A DNA stretch of 64,000 nucleotides, taken from positions 1 to 64,000 of the forward strand of contig NZ_JADWYO010000027.1 in assembly GCF_022414595.1 (NCBI RefSeq), read 5' to 3'. Of this stretch, positions 16,147-25,469 are shown in pieces. Source of the stretch: Streptomyces sp. MUM 203J. GTDB lineage: Bacteria; Actinomycetota; Actinomycetes; Streptomycetales; Streptomycetaceae. Every line of letters begins with the position of its first letter. Within the stretch, counting starts at the first letter, position 1. Under the pieces are notes generated by a model that was not told where the DNA came from, did not search any database, and saw nothing but the letters and a program-made list of their open reading frames with translations. The position numbers were made by a program, and so were the translations under genes.

Positions 16147-17875
16147 GACCGGCGGGCGGATGCTGTCGTCCCGCTGGGGGCGTGGCCTGCTCGCGGTCCT
16201 CGTCGGCGCCCTGCCCGCGTTCACGTTCCCCGAGCCCTCGCTGTGGTGGCTGGCCTACGGGGCGCTCGTCCCGTGGATGCTGCTCGTCCGTACGGCCCCC
16301 CGGCCTCGGCGCGCGGCGCTCGACGGCTGGCTCGGCGGGCTGGGGTTCATGCTGGCCGTGCACCACTGGCTGTTCCCGAACCTGCACGTGTTCACGGTGG
16401 TGCTCGCGGCACTGCTGGGGCTGCTGTGGGCGCCGTGGGGCTGGCTGGTGCACCGGCTGCTTGAGGGAGTGCCGTCCGCGCCCCGGGCGGTGGCCGCGCT
16501 GGCGCTGGTGCCGTCGGGCTGGCTGACGGTGGAGCTCGTGCGGTCCTGGGAGGGGCTGGGCGGGCCGTGGGGGCTGCTGGGCGCGAGCCAGTGGCAGGTC
16601 GCCCCGGCGCTGCGGGTGGCGTCGCTGGGCGGGGTGTGGCTGGTGACGCTGCTGGTGGTGGGGGTGAACGTGGCGCTGGTGCTGCTCCTGACGGCGGGCC
16701 CGTGGCGGCGTAGGGCGGTGGAGGAGGCCGGGGCGGGGGCAGTGGCAGGAACCGTGGCGGCACCCGGCGCCGGGGCGTCGCGTGGCGTGGGCGCGGCACC
16801 CGGGCCGTCCGCTCCGCCCGGTACCGTGCGGCCGGTCGCCGTCGCGGTGGCCGCGCTGGCGGCGGGCGCCGCGGGCGTGGGCGCGGTGTGGCTCTGGGCT
16901 CCTCCGCCCGAGCCGACGGGCCGGCTGCGGGTCGCGGTGGTGCAGCCCGGGGTGCTCGGCGGTCCGGAAGGCGCCGAGCTGCGGTTCACCCGGGGCGAGG
17001 AGCTGACCCGGTCGCTGGCCGGGCGGGACGTGGACCTGGTGGTGTGGGGCGAGAGCAGTGTCGGCGCGGATCTGACGGCCCGGCCGGACCTCACGGCCCG
17101 GCTGGCGGCGCTGTCCCGTGAGGTCGGCGCGGAGATCCTGGTCAACGTCGACGCGCGCCGCGCGGACCAGCCGGGCATCTACAAGAGCAGCATCCTGGTG
17201 GGCCCGGACGGCCCGACCGGGGAGCGGTACGACAAGATGCGCCTGGTGCCGTTCGGGGAGTACGTTCCGGCCCGCTCCCTGCTGGGCTGGGCCACGTCGG
17301 TGGGCGAGGCCGCCGAGGAGGACCGGCGGCGCGGCGCACGGCAGGTCGTGATGACCACCGGCACGGAGACCGCGGCGGACGCGCGCCTCGGCCCACTGGT
17401 CTGCTTCGAGACGGCGTTCCCGGACATGAGCCGCCGCCTGGTGCGGGACGGCGCCCAGGTGCTGGTCGCCCAGTCCGCGACGTCGACGTTCCAGCAGAGC
17501 TGGGCCCCGGAGCAGCACGCGTCGCTGGCGGCGCTGCGGGCGGCGGAGTCGGGCCGTCCCTTCGTCCACGCGACCCTGACCGGCGTGAGCGCTGTCTACG
17601 GCCCGGACGGAGCGCGGATCGGTGTGCCGCTCGGCACGGACCGCAGCGCGGCGGAGGTGTACGAGGTGCCGCTCGCGACCGCCGAGACGGTGTACGTACG
17701 GCTCGGGGACTGGCCCGTGTGGGCGGCGCTGGCGCTGCTGGCGGGCGCGGCGGCCCTGAGCGGGGTGCGGGCGCTCACCGGCGGGCCGCGTCTCAGGCGC
17801 CGCCCGCCTGCTCCAGGCACTCCCGTACGACGCGCTCGCACAGCTCATGGGTCCGCAGGGCGTCACGGGCGCTGA
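16121..17875 (+). CDS. lnt: Apolipoprotein N-acyltransferase
   Basis: 584 aa membrane enzyme that N-acylates the terminal Cys of lipoproteins. An N-terminal bundle of about six transmembrane helices is followed by a carbon-nitrogen hydrolase domain (about 275-540). The Glu-Lys-Cys triad is visible as DLVVWGESS, YDKMRLVPFGEYVP and GPLVCFETAFPD. A strong GAGGAG site sets the ATG at 16121 although the frame is open earlier. A low-complexity Ala/Gly/Pro loop separates the last N-terminal helix from the catalytic domain. Streptomyces usually carry two Lnt paralogues. The 3' end overlaps the convergent oxidoreductase gene by 83 bases. Confidence 0.9.
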   Translation: MRMRAGWTETGGRMLSSRWGRGLLAVLVGALPAFTFPEPSLWWLAYGALVPWMLLVRTAPRPRRAALDGWLGGLGFMLAVHHWLFPNLHVFTVVLAALLGLLWAPWGWLVHRLLEGVPSAPRAVAALALVPSGWLTVELVRSWEGLGGPWGLLGASQWQVAPALRVASLGGVWLVTLLVVGVNVALVLLLTAGPWRRRAVEEAGAGAVAGTVAAPGAGASRGVGAAPGPSAPPGTVRPVAVAVAALAAGAAGVGAVWLWAPPPEPTGRLRVAVVQPGVLGGPEGAELRFTRGEELTRSLAGRDVDLVVWGESSVGADLTARPDLTARLAALSREVGAEILVNVDARRADQPGIYKSSILVGPDGPTGERYDKMRLVPFGEYVPARSLLGWATSVGEAAEEDRRRGARQVVMTTGTETAADARLGPLVCFETAFPDMSRRLVRDGAQVLVAQSATSTFQQSWAPEQHASLAALRAAESGRPFVHATLTGVSAVYGPDGARIGVPLGTDRSAAEVYEVPLATAETVYVRLGDWPVWAALALLAGAAALSGVRALTGGPRLRRRPPAPGTPVRRARTAHGSAGRHGR

Positions 17876-18704
17876 GCGTCCGCCCGGCCCGTACGGCGTC
17901 CAGGAAGGCCAGCACGGCCTGCTCGATGCCGCGCTGGCGGGCCACCGGCACCCAGTCACCGCGCCGCCGGACAGTGGGCTGGCCCTTGTGGTCGACGACC
18001 TCCGCGAGGTTGACGACCTGCCGCTTGGTGTCCTGGCCGGACACTTCGAGGATCTCCTCGGTGGACCCGCTCATCCGGTTCATGACACCGAGGGCGGTGA
18101 AGCCCTCCCCGGACAGCTGGAGCACCACATGGTGCAACAGTCCGTCCTCCACCCGGGCACGCACGTCGGTGTGCTCGACCGGTCCCGGCAGCAGGAAGCG
18201 CAGGGTGTCGACGACGTGGATGAAGTCGTCGAGGACGAGAGCGCGCGGCTCCTCGGGGAGGCCGACGCGGTTCTTCTGCATGAGGATCAGATCACGCGGG
18301 TGGTCGGCGCACTGCGCGTACGCGGGGGCGTAGCGCCGGTTGAAGCCGACGGCCAGGCCGGTGCCGTGCCGCTCGGCCAGCTCCACGAGGCGCTGGGAGT
18401 CCGCGAGTTCGTACGCGAGGGGCTTGTCGACGTAGGTGGGGACCCCGGCCTCCAGGAGCCGCGCCACGATCTCGGGGTGGACCCCTGTGGGCGCGTGGAC
18501 GAAGGCGGCGTCCGGCCGTGCCGCGAGCAGCCCGTCCAGGTCGGTGTGGCGTCGGGCGGCGGGCACGTGGTGGGCGTCCCCGACCCGGGCGAGGGTGGCC
18601 GGGGTACGGGTCTGGAGGTGCAGTTCGACACCCGGCTGGAGGGCCAGGACCGGCAGGTACGCCTTCTGTGCGATGTCACCGAGCCCGATGCAGGCCACCT
18701 TCAC
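17793..18704 (-). CDS. Gfo/Idh/MocA family oxidoreductase
   Basis: 303 aa NAD(P)-dependent oxidoreductase. The N-terminal Rossmann domain reads VKVACIGLGDIAQKAYLPVL (a G-x-G-x-x-A pattern), with the conserved VDKPLA Lys-Pro motif near residue 95. The C-terminal dehydrogenase domain carries ALVLDDFIHVVDTLRFL, where the family's catalytic Asp/His lie. GTG at 18704 has a GGAGAGGAG site; the longer frame upstream is spurious. Substrate unknown, usually a sugar or cyclitol. Its 3' end overlaps lnt. Confidence 0.88.
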   Translation of the reverse strand: MKVACIGLGDIAQKAYLPVLALQPGVELHLQTRTPATLARVGDAHHVPAARRHTDLDGLLAARPDAAFVHAPTGVHPEIVARLLEAGVPTYVDKPLAYELADSQRLVELAERHGTGLAVGFNRRYAPAYAQCADHPRDLILMQKNRVGLPEEPRALVLDDFIHVVDTLRFLLPGPVEHTDVRARVEDGLLHHVVLQLSGEGFTALGVMNRMSGSTEEILEVSGQDTKRQVVNLAEVVDHKGQPTVRRRGDWVPVARQRGIEQAVLAFLDAVRAGRTLSARDALRTHELCERVVRECLEQAGGA

Positions 18705-18789
18705 GGGGACTCCTCTCCTGTGGTGCGTGCAGCATACGGGGGCGATATCCGGTCGCGTGAGACCGGGTGGCAGGGGGAGGATGCCGACC

Positions 18790-19308
18790 ATGGCGACTGA
18801 GAAGCGCACCGTACCCGACACCCTGGCAGGCGAACGCGACGGCCTGGAGGAGTGGTTGGAGTTCCACCGGGAGACCCTCGCGGTCAAGTGCCGGGACCTG
18901 GACGAGAAGCAGCTGAGGGAGGCGACGGTCCCGCCGTCCGAACTGTCGCTGCTCGGCCTGGTACGGCACATGGCGGAGGTGGAGCGCCACTGGTTCCGCA
19001 GGATCCTGTCCGACGAGGACGCCGGGCCGCTCTACTACACGGACGAGGACGAGGACGGCGACTTCCACCCGGGCGAGGGCGACACGTGGGAGGAGGCGTA
19101 CGCGACCTGGCAGGAGGAGATCGTCCGGGCCCGTGGACTGGCCGCCGAGCGGGTGTCCCTCGACGAGGTGTCGCTCGGACGGCACCCCCGGAGCGGAAAG
19201 CGGTACAACCTGCGCTGGATCTACCTCCACATGATCGAGGAGTACGCGCGTCACAACGGCCACGCCGACTTCCTGCGCGAGCGGATCGACGGGGCAACCG
19301 GTGACTGA
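18790..19308 (+). CDS. DinB-superfamily (DUF664) protein
   Basis: 172 aa four-helix-bundle protein of the DinB/DUF664 superfamily, several members of which are mycothiol-dependent metalloenzymes in actinobacteria. The metal-binding histidines are suggested by LLGLVRHMAEVERHWF and the C-terminal EEYARHNGHADFLRERI. The middle is very acidic (YYTDEDEDGDFHPGEGD). The ATG at 18790 sits about ten bases after a GGGGGAGG site; an ATG at 18781 touches that site and is less likely. Specific reaction unknown. Divergent from the oxidoreductase. Confidence 0.85.
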   Translation: MATEKRTVPDTLAGERDGLEEWLEFHRETLAVKCRDLDEKQLREATVPPSELSLLGLVRHMAEVERHWFRRILSDEDAGPLYYTDEDEDGDFHPGEGDTWEEAYATWQEEIVRARGLAAERVSLDEVSLGRHPRSGKRYNLRWIYLHMIEEYARHNGHADFLRERIDGATGD

Positions 19309-19380
19309 TCCGGTCACCCATGCGTGCCGTAACCCCCGGTAGCGGGTGCAGGGCACCCGAGTGCCCTCCAGAGTGAGCGG

Positions 19381-19881
19381 GTGCGAGGATCAGCCACACC
19401 CCTGCCCCGCTCTACCGGCTTGACCCGCTCCCGAGCCGTGGCCGTCATGGCTCTCGCGGTGACCGCGGCGGCCGTCGCCGGATGCGTGTCGGTACCCCGG
19501 AATCACCCGGCTCCGGCCACCACGGGACCCGCGGCGCCCCCGCCGCCGGAACAGCCGGTCACCGAGCCGCCACGTGAGCGGACGATCACCGAGCCACCAC
19601 CGCGCGAGGCCCTGGAGAGCACCGGTCCGGCAGCGCCGCCCGCGCGCACTCCGGGCGGTGGGGTCCCTCCCCGGCTCGGCCGGCCGGTGCAGGCGAACCC
19701 TCCCCCGACCCGCCACGCGAGGCCGCCCGAGCGAGAGCCGCGCCCACGCCGCACCCCCACCGCACCTCTTTTCACAGCTCCCGTGACCGTCCCCGACGTG
19801 TGCGCCCTGTCCGAGCAGTACGGTGCGTGGCGCCCCGGCAGCCGGGAGTCCCGCGCCTGCCGCGCCGCCGCGGGCCGCTAG
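19381..19881 (+). CDS. Proline-rich putative lipoprotein
   Basis: 166 aa. A basic N-terminus, a hydrophobic stretch and a lipobox ending AVAGC (Cys about residue 36) predict a secreted lipoprotein. The remainder is a Pro/Arg/Thr-rich low-complexity region with a short C-terminal conserved-looking piece, VTVPDVCALSEQYGAWRPGS, ending near a Cys. GTG start, supported mainly by the signal peptide. No function can be assigned. Confidence 0.65.
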   Translation: MRGSATPLPRSTGLTRSRAVAVMALAVTAAAVAGCVSVPRNHPAPATTGPAAPPPPEQPVTEPPRERTITEPPPREALESTGPAAPPARTPGGGVPPRLGRPVQANPPPTRHARPPEREPRPRRTPTAPLFTAPVTVPDVCALSEQYGAWRPGSRESRACRAAAGR

Positions 19882-20005
19882 GGGTGCGGAGCCGTGCACG
19901 GGAGACCGGCCGGCTGTGTTCGAGGAGCGGGAGCCGGGGGGAGCACCCGATTCCGGAAGGGGCGTGCCGGGGGAGCAACCGTCGGAGCACCCCGTCCCTC
20001 CCCTG

Positions 20006-20482
20006 TCACTCCCCGCCCAGCAGCCGCCCCAGTCGTTCCATGGAGGCCCGCACCCCGGCGCCGTACCCGTCGTCGCCGAGCGCCCCCGCCGCCCCGCGTG
20101 CCCACCGCAGATGGACACGCGCGTCATCGGGCCGCCCGAGCTTCAGATAGTCCGCCGCCAGGTTGAGGTGCAGCGACGGGTACAGCGCGCGCAGCGCCGC
20201 CGCCGCGTCACGGGCGGCGGGCCGCGCGTCGCCCGAAGCCCGCGCCGCGTTCAGCGCCCGCAGGTCCCAGGCGAGTTCGGCGTCCGGGTCGTCCTGGGCG
20301 TCGGCCATGTAGTGGGCGAGCGTGCACCGGTGCAGCGGGTCCCCGTCCTCCCCGATCCGCGCCCACAGCGCATGGAAGCGGTTGCGGGCCTCCTCACGGT
20401 CGCCTGCGTGGAGGAGCATCGTCGCCTGGCCGATGCCGGTCATGACTGCGTCGTCGGACGCGCTCTGCCGCTGCTCCGTCAC
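20006..20482 (-). CDS. Small tetratricopeptide-like protein
   Basis: 158 aa all-helical protein with TPR-like pairs (GIGQATMLLHAGDREEARNR, ALWARIG, LNLAADYLKLGRPDDARVHL), probably a protein-interaction module. GTG start at 20482. This gene type is common in Streptomyces and its partner is unknown. It lies 15 bases downstream of a broken signal peptidase-like gene on the same strand. Confidence 0.75.
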   Translation of the reverse strand: MTEQRQSASDDAVMTGIGQATMLLHAGDREEARNRFHALWARIGEDGDPLHRCTLAHYMADAQDDPDAELAWDLRALNAARASGDARPAARDAAAALRALYPSLHLNLAADYLKLGRPDDARVHLRWARGAAGALGDDGYGAGVRASMERLGRLLGGE

Positions 20483-20497
20483 ATGGCCTCCCAGCCG

Positions 20498-21125
20498 CTA
20501 CAGCCCCTCCGCTTCTCCGACGACGCTAACCGCCCCGGGCCGGGGGCGCCCCTTCAGCGATGCAGCGAGCGCGCCCCCACCCGCCAGGGACGTGAGCCCG
20601 CCCGCGAGCGGGGCGAGGCCGAAGGGCACCGGACGGGCGGGCGTCCCCGGCGCGCGGGCCTCCACCGCCGACCGCGGCACGGTTCCGCTCTGCCCGCGGT
20701 CCAGGAAGAAGCACGCGTCGTCGGCGTCGGCGCTGTGGTCCCCGAACGGGAACAGCCGCCCCTCGGGCACCGGCACGTCGAAGGGCGTCACGCCGCCCCC
20801 GGCAGCGTGACGCCCTCGACGTACGGTTCCGGGAGCGGTGCCCCGTCGGGCATCGGTGTGCCTGCGTCGCGGCAGGTCACACGGCCGCCGCCGAAGCCCA
20901 CGACACGATGGAGCACGGGTGTGCCCCCGTACCGGCCGGGAGCGCGGAACAGGACGACGTCCCCGCGCCGTATCGGCTCGGGCCCGACCGGATCGAGGGA
21001 AGGTCCGCCGACCGTGCCGACAGGTCGGCCGCATCGCGCCCCACTCGGTCAGCCGGTCGGGTGTCCGCCGCCAACGAGCGCCGGGAGGGACGCCGCCACG
21101 GCCACCGGGCCGGTGGCATCAGGGG
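20498..21125 (-). pseudogene. Frameshifted S26-family signal peptidase-like gene
   Basis: Three reading frames must be joined to rebuild a signal-peptidase-like protein. One frame gives a hydrophobic start near 21110 ending in a stop at HPTG. A second gives GGPSLDP, RRGDVVLFRAPGRYGGTPV and LHRVVGFGGGRVTC, with no start codon of its own, and stops at LPGAA (about 20789). A third resumes with VTPFDVPVPEG and FGDHSADADDACFFLD. The second break is explained by one missing G in a run of five near 20793-20797. The PSLDP Ser and LHRVV His resemble the Ser-His variant of the family. Either a pseudogene or sequencing errors in G-runs. Confidence 0.7.
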
Positions 21126-21206
21126 CCGGCCTGCGATCCGCAGATCCCGCCCCTGTCTCGTCCCGCCCCTCCCGCCCCTCCGCGGCCCTCTCCCCCGTGA
21201 CGGGCG

Positions 21207-21890
21207 TCAGCCCAGGTCCGGGATGCGCCAGTCGATCGGCTCATGCCCCTGGTCCGCGATCGCCTTGTCGATCTGCGTGAACGGCCGGGAGCCGAAGAAC
21301 TTCTTCGCCGACAGCGGCGACGGGTGCGCACCCTTGACCACGACATGCCGCGTCTCGTCGATCAGCCGCAGCTTCTTCTGCGCGTAGGCGCCCCACAGCA
21401 CGAAGACGGCCGGGTCGGTCCGCTGCGCCACGGCGTTGATCACCGCGTCCGTGAAGGTCTCCCAGCCCTTGCCCTTGTGGGAGTTGGGCTCACCGGCGCG
21501 GACGGTGAGCACGGCGTTGAGCAGGAGGACGCCCTGCTCGGCCCACGGCATCAGATAGCCGTTGTCCGGGACGGGGTGGCCCAGCTCCTGCTGCATCTCC
21601 TTGTAGATGTTCCGCAGGGACGGCGGGGTCCTGACGCCCGGCCGCACGGAGAAGCACAGCCCGTGCCCCTGGCCCTCACCGTGGTAGGGGTCCTGGCCCA
21701 GCACGAGGACCTTGACCTTGTCGAACGGCGTGGCCTCCAGTGCGGCGAACACCTGGTCCTGCGGCGGGTAGACCGGCCCGTTGGCCCGCTCCTCCGCCAC
21801 GAACTCGGTGAGCAGCTTGAAGTACGGCTTGTGCAGCTCGTCGCCGAGGACGCCGCGCCAGGACTCGGGCAGCATGGCGGTGTCGGTCAC
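21207..21890 (-). CDS. ung: Uracil-DNA glycosylase
   Basis: 227 aa family 1 uracil-DNA glycosylase, which removes uracil from DNA to start base-excision repair. Both catalytic motifs are intact: GQDPYHGEGQGHGLCFS (water-activating Asp) and HPSPLS (catalytic His). Normal family length. GTG start. Single gene, downstream on the same strand of the peptide-binding protein gene. Confidence 0.97.
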   Translation of the reverse strand: MTDTAMLPESWRGVLGDELHKPYFKLLTEFVAEERANGPVYPPQDQVFAALEATPFDKVKVLVLGQDPYHGEGQGHGLCFSVRPGVRTPPSLRNIYKEMQQELGHPVPDNGYLMPWAEQGVLLLNAVLTVRAGEPNSHKGKGWETFTDAVINAVAQRTDPAVFVLWGAYAQKKLRLIDETRHVVVKGAHPSPLSAKKFFGSRPFTQIDKAIADQGHEPIDWRIPDLG

Positions 21891-22001
21891 GTCAACAACC
21901 TCCGGTGTGGGATCGCTTGTGCACCACAGAACCTACCTGCGGCCACTGACAGGCGCCCTCGCGGAGACCACACCGCCACCCGGGGCAGGATCCCCGCCCT
22001 T

Positions 22002-23588
22002 CTACCAGCTGGTCCGCCGGTTCAGCTCCCAGACAAGCATGATCGTCTGCGGGTCCAGGCTACGCTCGCCGCCGCCGATGTCCTCCCTGGTCGCGATGTG
22101 CAGACGCCCCTGTGTGAGGGGCAGCAGCCGCGCATCCTCGACCAGGATGTCCTGCGCCTTGCTGAACTGGGCGGTCACCGCGGCTCGGTCGCTCTTGCGG
22201 CGCGACTCCGGCAGCAGCGTATCCGTGATCTCAGGCAGTTCGTACGGCGCCGCGTGCACGTTGTCCTTGCCCACGAAGGGCGCGATGAAGTTGTCCGGGT
22301 CCGGGAAGTCGGGGAACCAGCCGCGCCCGAAGACCTGGTACTTGCCCGACTGGTAGTTGGCCTGGAACTCCTTCCAGGGCTTGCCCTCCAGTGCCACCTC
22401 GAAGAGCCCGGAGGCCTCGAGCTGCCGCTTGATCTCCGCGAACGCGGCGGCGGTGGAGGAGCCGTACCGGTCGGTGGTGTAGCCGATGTTCAGCTTCACC
22501 GGCTCGGTGATGCCATCCTCCTCGAGGATGTCGCGGGCCTTGTCGACGTCCGGGTCGCCGAAGTGGTCGAAGAACCTGGTCGTGTGACCCGCGATTCCCT
22601 TGGGGATCATCGAGTACAGCGGTTCGGCGGTGCCGCGGTAGACCTTGGCTACCAGGGCCTCCCTGTCGATGGTCTGCGCGACCGCCCTGCGGACGGAGGA
22701 CTTGCCGGTGGTCTCGTCCTTGGCGTTGAAGACCAGGTACTGGATGGTGGAGCCGGAGGCCTCGAGGAGGTGGATCCCCTCGTTCTCGGCCTTCCTCTCG
22801 CCCAGTTCCGCGATCAGCTCGGCGGTGAGACCGATGTAGGTCGCGTCGATCTCCTTCTTCTTGAGCGCCGTGACCATGGCCTCGGACTCAGCGAAGTACT
22901 TGATGGTGACCGCGGTGTTCTTGCGGTCGGCGTACCCCTTGTAGGTGGGGTTCTTGACCAGTCCGGCCTCGACACCCTCCGTGTAGCTCTCCAGCTGGTA
23001 CGGGCCCGAGCCGACGACCTTGCCGTCCTCGCGGAGCCTGTCCGCCGGGTACGAGGCGGGCTCCACGATCGACATGGCGGGGGTGGCCAGCACGAACGGG
23101 AACGTGGCGTCCGACACGCTCAGGCGGAAGACCACGGTCCGATCGCCCTTGGTCTCGATCTCGTCGAGCGAGCCGAGCAGGCCGTTCGGGCCGCTGTCGG
23201 CGTCGATGGTGCGGATCCGCTCGATGGAGTGCTTCACCGCCGCTGCGTCGAGCTTGCTGCCGTTGGAGAACTGCAGCCCCTCGCGGAGGTCGCACTGGTA
23301 GACCTTGCTCGCCGTGTCCGTGAACTTGCAGTCCGCCGCGTCCGACTGGGGCGTCGTGCTTCCTGTGGGGAAGCTCAGCAGCGTCTGGAAGACGTTCCGG
23401 TACAGCTCCCAGGAGCTGTCCCAGGCGGCAGCGGGGTCGAGAGTGGTCGGGGAGCTGGTCGTCCCCACGACGATCTTGCTCTCCGTATCTGCCTCGTCAT
23501 CACTGAAGAGACCGCATCCCGACAGGAGGGATATGGACGCAAGGGCTGCAGCAGTTGCCTGCAGGCTGGTCCGGTTGAACACGTGCAC
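22002..23588 (-). CDS. ABC transporter substrate-binding lipoprotein, family 5 (peptide/nickel type)
   Basis: 528 aa extracellular solute-binding protein of the DppA/OppA family. An N-terminal signal with lipobox LLSGC is followed by ESKIVVGTTSSPTTLDPA, the typical first strand of family 5 proteins, and the domain continues to the C-terminus (DNFIAPFVGKDNVHAA, LLPLTQGRLHIATRE). A GAGGAG site precedes the GTG at 23588. No permease or ATPase genes adjoin it, so it is an orphan binding protein. Upstream lies the short gap to the SDR gene at 23702. Confidence 0.9.
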   Translation of the reverse strand: MHVFNRTSLQATAAALASISLLSGCGLFSDDEADTESKIVVGTTSSPTTLDPAAAWDSSWELYRNVFQTLLSFPTGSTTPQSDAADCKFTDTASKVYQCDLREGLQFSNGSKLDAAAVKHSIERIRTIDADSGPNGLLGSLDEIETKGDRTVVFRLSVSDATFPFVLATPAMSIVEPASYPADRLREDGKVVGSGPYQLESYTEGVEAGLVKNPTYKGYADRKNTAVTIKYFAESEAMVTALKKKEIDATYIGLTAELIAELGERKAENEGIHLLEASGSTIQYLVFNAKDETTGKSSVRRAVAQTIDREALVAKVYRGTAEPLYSMIPKGIAGHTTRFFDHFGDPDVDKARDILEEDGITEPVKLNIGYTTDRYGSSTAAAFAEIKRQLEASGLFEVALEGKPWKEFQANYQSGKYQVFGRGWFPDFPDPDNFIAPFVGKDNVHAAPYELPEITDTLLPESRRKSDRAAVTAQFSKAQDILVEDARLLPLTQGRLHIATREDIGGGERSLDPQTIMLVWELNRRTSW

Positions 23589-23701
23589 ACGCTCCTCGTT
23601 CAGCCATGGTCGGCAGACCATACCGCAGCGCCCCGCCAGGTCAATGTGAGGGACCGACGGGGCACTTGAGGCATATCTCGGCTAATCAGGCATTATCCAC
23701 C

Positions 23702-24469
23702 TCAGCCGACTCCGGCATTGAGGAAAATTCCCCCATCGATCACCAGCGTCTGGCCGGTGATCCAGTTCGATTGGTCGGATGTGAGGAATGCGGCGGCACC
23801 TCCGATATCCGAGGGCACACCCAGCCTGCCGAGCGGATAGGCAGCGGAGGCCTCCGCTTCCCGCCCCTCGTACAGCGCCTGAGCGAATTTCGTCTTCACG
23901 ACGCCGGGAGCAATGCCATTGACGCGGACAATAGGCGCGAATTCATGGGCGAGCTGCTGGGTCAGATTGATCATCGCCGCCTTGCTCATCCCGTAGGCGC
24001 CGACGAAGGGCGAGGCGGAGAGTCCGGCGATCGACGCGATGTTGACGATGGCCCCGCCGTGGTCCTTCTGCCACGCCTTCCAGGTCTGCTGGGCGAAGCC
24101 GAGCGCAGAGACGACGTTGGTCTCGAAGACCTTCCGCGCCACGTTCAGGTCGAGGTCCGCCATCGGCCCGAACACCGGGTTCGTACCGGCGTTGTTGATC
24201 AGGTAGTCGATGCGGCCGAAGGACTCCATGGCGCGCTCGACGGCAGCGGCCTGGTGGGCCTCGTCGTGCGCCTTGCCCGCGATGTGCACGACCCGGTCGG
24301 CGCCGAGCCGCTCCACGGCCTCCTTGAGGGCCTCCTCGCCGCGTCCGGTGATGCACACCCGGTCGCCTCGCGCGACGAGCGCCTGCGCGATCCCGTATCC
24401 GATGCCACGGCTGGCGCCCGTGACGAGGGCGACCTTCCCGGAGGGCTCGGCCGGCTGCTGTGCGGTCAT
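23702..24469 (-). CDS. SDR family oxidoreductase (FabG-like)
   Basis: 255 aa classical short-chain dehydrogenase. The cofactor motif TGASRGIGYG, the NNAG motif and the Ser-Tyr-Lys catalytic set (NIASIAGLSAS, YGMSKAA) are all present, and the C-terminus reads TGQTLVIDGG. It most resembles 3-oxoacyl-ACP reductase-type SDRs, but the substrate is not determined. It lies 26 bases downstream of a second SDR gene and is surely co-transcribed with it. Confidence 0.9.
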   Translation of the reverse strand: MTAQQPAEPSGKVALVTGASRGIGYGIAQALVARGDRVCITGRGEEALKEAVERLGADRVVHIAGKAHDEAHQAAAVERAMESFGRIDYLINNAGTNPVFGPMADLDLNVARKVFETNVVSALGFAQQTWKAWQKDHGGAIVNIASIAGLSASPFVGAYGMSKAAMINLTQQLAHEFAPIVRVNGIAPGVVKTKFAQALYEGREAEASAAYPLGRLGVPSDIGGAAAFLTSDQSNWITGQTLVIDGGIFLNAGVG

Positions 24470-24495
24470 GTTCCGCTCCTTTCTCGTTGCCGGGG

Positions 24496-25257
24496 TCAGT
24501 CGAGCGGTCCGCCGGCCACGTACAGGACCTGACCGGACACGAAGCCCGCGTCTTCGCCGGCGAAGAAGGCGATGGCATTGGCGACGTCGTCGGGCGTGCC
24601 GACCCGCTGGACCGGGATCTGGGTGGCCGCCGCGGCCTTGAAGTCATCGAAGCCCATGCCCACGCGCGCGGCGGTCTGGGCGGTCATGTCGGTGGCGATG
24701 AAGCCGGGCGCGACGGCGTTGGCGGTGATCCCGAACTTGCCGAGCTCCTTGGCCAGGGTCTTGGTGAAGCCCTGGAGGCCGGCCTTGACGGCGGAGTAGT
24801 TGGCCTGACCGCGGTTGCCGAGCGCGGAGGACGAGGAGAGGCAGACGATCCGGCCGAACCCGGCGTCGACCATGTGCTTCTGGCAGGCCTGGGACATCAG
24901 GAACGCGCCCTTGAGGTGCACGTTCATCACGGTGTCCCAGTCGGCCTCGCTCATCTTGAAGAGCAGGTTGTCGCGCAGGACCCCGGCGTTGTTGACGAGG
25001 ATGACCGGGGCGCCGAGTTCGGTGGCGACACGGGCCACGGCGGCCTCCACCCGGGCGGCGTCCGAGACGTCGCAGCCGACCGCGAGGGCGGTGCCCCCGG
25101 CGGCCGTGATGGTGTCGACGGTGTCCTTGCAGGCGGCCTCGTCCAGGTCGAGCACGGCGACGGCGCGCCCCTCGGCCGCGAGCCGTACGGCGGTGGCGGC
25201 GCCGATGCCGCGCGCCGCCCCGGTCACCACGGCGACGCGCTGCTGGGTGGTGGACAT
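24496..25257 (-). CDS. fabG: 3-oxoacyl-ACP reductase FabG family
   Basis: 253 aa classical SDR. TGAARGIGAAT binds NADP(H), NNAGVLRDNLLFKM is the FabG-type signature, CLSSSSALG and YSAVKAGLQGFTKTLAKELG give the catalytic Ser, Tyr and Lys, and the end is GQVLYVAGGPLD. Predicted to reduce 3-oxoacyl-thioesters in fatty acid or related acyl metabolism. First gene of a two-SDR operon; a GAGGAG-type sequence precedes the ATG. Confidence 0.88.
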   Translation of the reverse strand: MSTTQQRVAVVTGAARGIGAATAVRLAAEGRAVAVLDLDEAACKDTVDTITAAGGTALAVGCDVSDAARVEAAVARVATELGAPVILVNNAGVLRDNLLFKMSEADWDTVMNVHLKGAFLMSQACQKHMVDAGFGRIVCLSSSSALGNRGQANYSAVKAGLQGFTKTLAKELGKFGITANAVAPGFIATDMTAQTAARVGMGFDDFKAAAATQIPVQRVGTPDDVANAIAFFAGEDAGFVSGQVLYVAGGPLD

Positions 25258-25469
25258 GCTGGTTCTCCTCGCCCTTGAGTCCCTGGAGCCGCCCGGTCAC
25301 GCCCTCACGAGGCGGTGAGCGACCGCTTAGTACCTTCAGCAGGACGAGACGCTAGAAGCCCTGGCACCCGGTGTCAACGGCCTGTCGCCCGGGTGCCGGA
25401 TCACGCCGCCGGGGGCTTGGGCCCGCCGGGGTCCCGGCGCGCCGGCCCTCCCCACGCGGGTGCCGGGCG

